Source: Patulibacter sp.
Lineage (GTDB): Bacteria > Actinomycetota > Thermoleophilia > Solirubrobacterales > Solirubrobacteraceae
Direction of reading: 5' to 3'
NCBI GenBank assembly: GCA_023268575.1
Contig: JALRCL010000545.1
Location: 1-6,801 of the forward strand
DNA length: 6,801 bases
Shown: positions 5,812-6,801 of the stretch, piece after piece
How the letters are laid out: each line of letters opens with the position of its first letter
Numbering within the stretch: the first letter of the stretch is position 1
Translations under genes and position numbers: made by a program
The notes under the pieces: generated by a model
Databases searched by the model: none
What the model saw: the letters and a program-made list of their open reading frames with translations, nothing else
Told to the model about the DNA's origin: nothing

Positions 5812-5817
5812 TACCCT
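5812..5817 (+). promoter_or_regulatory. Probable -10 element (TACCCT) for the glycosyltransferase gene, leaderless spacing
   Basis: TACCCT fits TAnnnT and ends 7 bases before GTG 5825, so transcription probably begins at or next to the start codon. It resembles the TACCGT hexamers before the two genes at 3383 and 5736. No clear -35 box is seen. The hexamer supports GTG 5825 over a later in-frame GTG (codon 16). Confidence 0.5.
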
Positions 5818-5824
5818 CCCGCCC

Positions 5825-6801
5825 GTGACGAGCGCGGCATCGGGTGCGGGGCAACCACCGACGGGGCACGTGACCTTCGTCGCGTCGCACGTCGCGCCGA
5901 CCGGCGGCATGGAGCGCGCGGTCTACGAGATCGCCGAGCGGATGGCGGGCCGCGGATGGCACGTCACGGTCATCGCCCGGGCCTGCGCGCTCGCCCCGCG
6001 ACCGAACGTCGCCTTCCACCGCATCCGCTCCCCCTCCCGGCCCGCGACGCTCGCCCTGCCGCTGAGCTACGTGCTCGGCTCGCGCCTCGTCAAGCGCCAC
6101 GCGCGCGGAGCGATCCACACCGTCAACCCGGTGATCTGGCAGCGCGCCGAGGTCCACCAGGCCCAGTTCTGCCTCGCCGCGTACCGCGCGAACGTCGGCA
6201 TCCCCCGGCGGCGGCGGTCGTGGCTCACGCACCGGCTGAACGAGTTCCTCGCCACCCGCTTCGGCCTCGCGGTCGAGCGTCGCGCCCTGCGCAGCGCCGG
6301 TGCCCACCTCGTGGCGCCGGCCTCGCGCGGCCTGCAGCGCGAGATCGAGCAGTTCTACCCGCGCCCGAGCGAGACGATGACCGTCGTCACCAACGGCGTG
6401 GACCCGGACCGCTTCGCGCCGGACGCCGAGGCACGGGCGCGCAACCGCGCCGCCCTCGGGATCCCCTCGGACGCGCCGGTCGCGGTCTTCGTCGGCGGGG
6501 ACTGGGGCCGCAAGAACCTCGCGACGGCGGTCGAGGCCGTCGGCGAGGCGCCGGGCTGGCACCTGCTCGTCGTGGGCCGCGGCGACCAGCCGAGCTACGA
6601 GCGGCTCGCGGCCGATCGGGGCGCCGGCGACCGCGTGCACTTCGTCGGACACGTGCCGGACCCGGAGGCGTGGCTCGCCGCCGGCGACGCGCTCGTGGCC
6701 CCCTCCTCCTACGAGGCGTTCTCGCTGGCGATGCTGGAGGGCGCGTCGTCCGGGCTCGTCCTCCTCACCGCGCCGATCAACGGCGCCGAGGATCTCGTCG
6801 A
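5825..6801 (+). CDS. Glycosyltransferase family 4 (GT-B fold), 3' end outside the window
   Basis: This is the first 325 codons of a cytoplasmic or membrane-associated retaining glycosyltransferase that moves a sugar from a nucleotide-sugar donor to a growing glycan or lipid carrier; the sugar and acceptor cannot be told. The N-terminal domain opens with a beta strand and glycine loop VTFVASHVAPTGGMER (16-31). The C-terminal, donor-binding domain is reached at VVTNGVDPDRFAP (Asn190-Asp193), followed by FVGGDWGRKN (Arg229 and Lys230, the usual phosphate contacts), VGRGD, FVGHVPD, and the GT4 E-x7-E signature with Glu297 and Glu305. The reading ends at NGAEDLV, so only the last part of the domain is cut off by the window. 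It is divergent from the Wzc-like gene, which places it in a surface polysaccharide locus. GTG 5825 is preferred from the TACCCT hexamer; GTG at codon 16 also remains possible, as residues 1-15 look unstructured. Confidence 0.9.
   Translation, partial: MTSAASGAGQPPTGHVTFVASHVAPTGGMERAVYEIAERMAGRGWHVTVIARACALAPRPNVAFHRIRSPSRPATLALPLSYVLGSRLVKRHARGAIHTVNPVIWQRAEVHQAQFCLAAYRANVGIPRRRRSWLTHRLNEFLATRFGLAVERRALRSAGAHLVAPASRGLQREIEQFYPRPSETMTVVTNGVDPDRFAPDAEARARNRAALGIPSDAPVAVFVGGDWGRKNLATAVEAVGEAPGWHLLVVGRGDQPSYERLAADRGAGDRVHFVGHVPDPEAWLAAGDALVAPSSYEAFSLAMLEGASSGLVLLTAPINGAEDLV

Noticed and set aside
5737..5910. A 58-residue N-terminal extension of the Wzc-like protein from ATG 5910
   Set aside because: It would overlap the start and promoter of the divergent glycosyltransferase and contains a Cys/Pro-rich stretch unlike the rest of the protein; ATG 5736 has a well placed hexamer.
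5786..6652. A 288-codon minus-strand open frame opposite the glycosyltransferase
   Set aside because: It is antisense to a gene with an intact GT4 E-x7-E signature, and the product has no recognisable fold.

Overview
The window is very GC-rich, and codon third positions are almost all G or C. All five start codons lack a Shine-Dalgarno sequence, and most have an actinobacterial-type TAnnnT hexamer 6-11 bases upstream. Together these suggest a high-GC actinobacterium. Thermoleophilia (Solirubrobacterales, near Conexibacter, Patulibacter or Solirubrobacter) is my best guess, inferred from style rather than from a marker gene.

Layout: (1) 1-1103, minus strand, a 3'-truncated gene for a fused shikimate kinase / 3-dehydroquinate synthase (AroK-AroB). 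(2) 1118-2797, minus, a polytopic O-antigen ligase/polymerase-like protein (Wzy_C type) with a poly-arginine C-terminal tail, 14 bases upstream of aroKB and probably co-transcribed with it. (3) 2857-3261, plus, a small membrane-anchored TPR-like protein divergent from the ligase. (4) 3383-4234, plus, an unrecognised Ala/Pro-rich, probably disordered protein whose only aromatic residues are five tryptophans, four of them in a repeated W-x-P-L motif. (5) 4258-5736, minus, a Wzz/Wzc-like chain-length regulator with a CpsD/BY-kinase-like ATPase domain, convergent with gene 4 across a hairpin containing both stop codons. (6) 5825-6801, plus, a GT4 glycosyltransferase cut by the window end and divergent from gene 5.

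Genes 2, 5 and 6 are typical parts of a surface polysaccharide locus: sugar transfer, chain-length control with an ATPase, and polymerisation or ligation. Genes 3 and 4 are plausible accessory parts. Gene 4 shares with gene 5 an identical 10-base promoter-region element (GGTACCGTCG) placed exactly 8 bases before each ATG, so the two convergent genes may be co-regulated. The strongest candidate for something undescribed is gene 4, the W-x-P-L repeat protein, possibly as a multivalent partner of the polysaccharide machinery; that role is inference only. The aroKB gene belongs to core aromatic amino acid biosynthesis and marks the border of the locus.

No RNA genes, insertion sequences, CRISPR arrays or stretches over 300 bases without a gene were seen. 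The many other long open frames are high-GC shadows.
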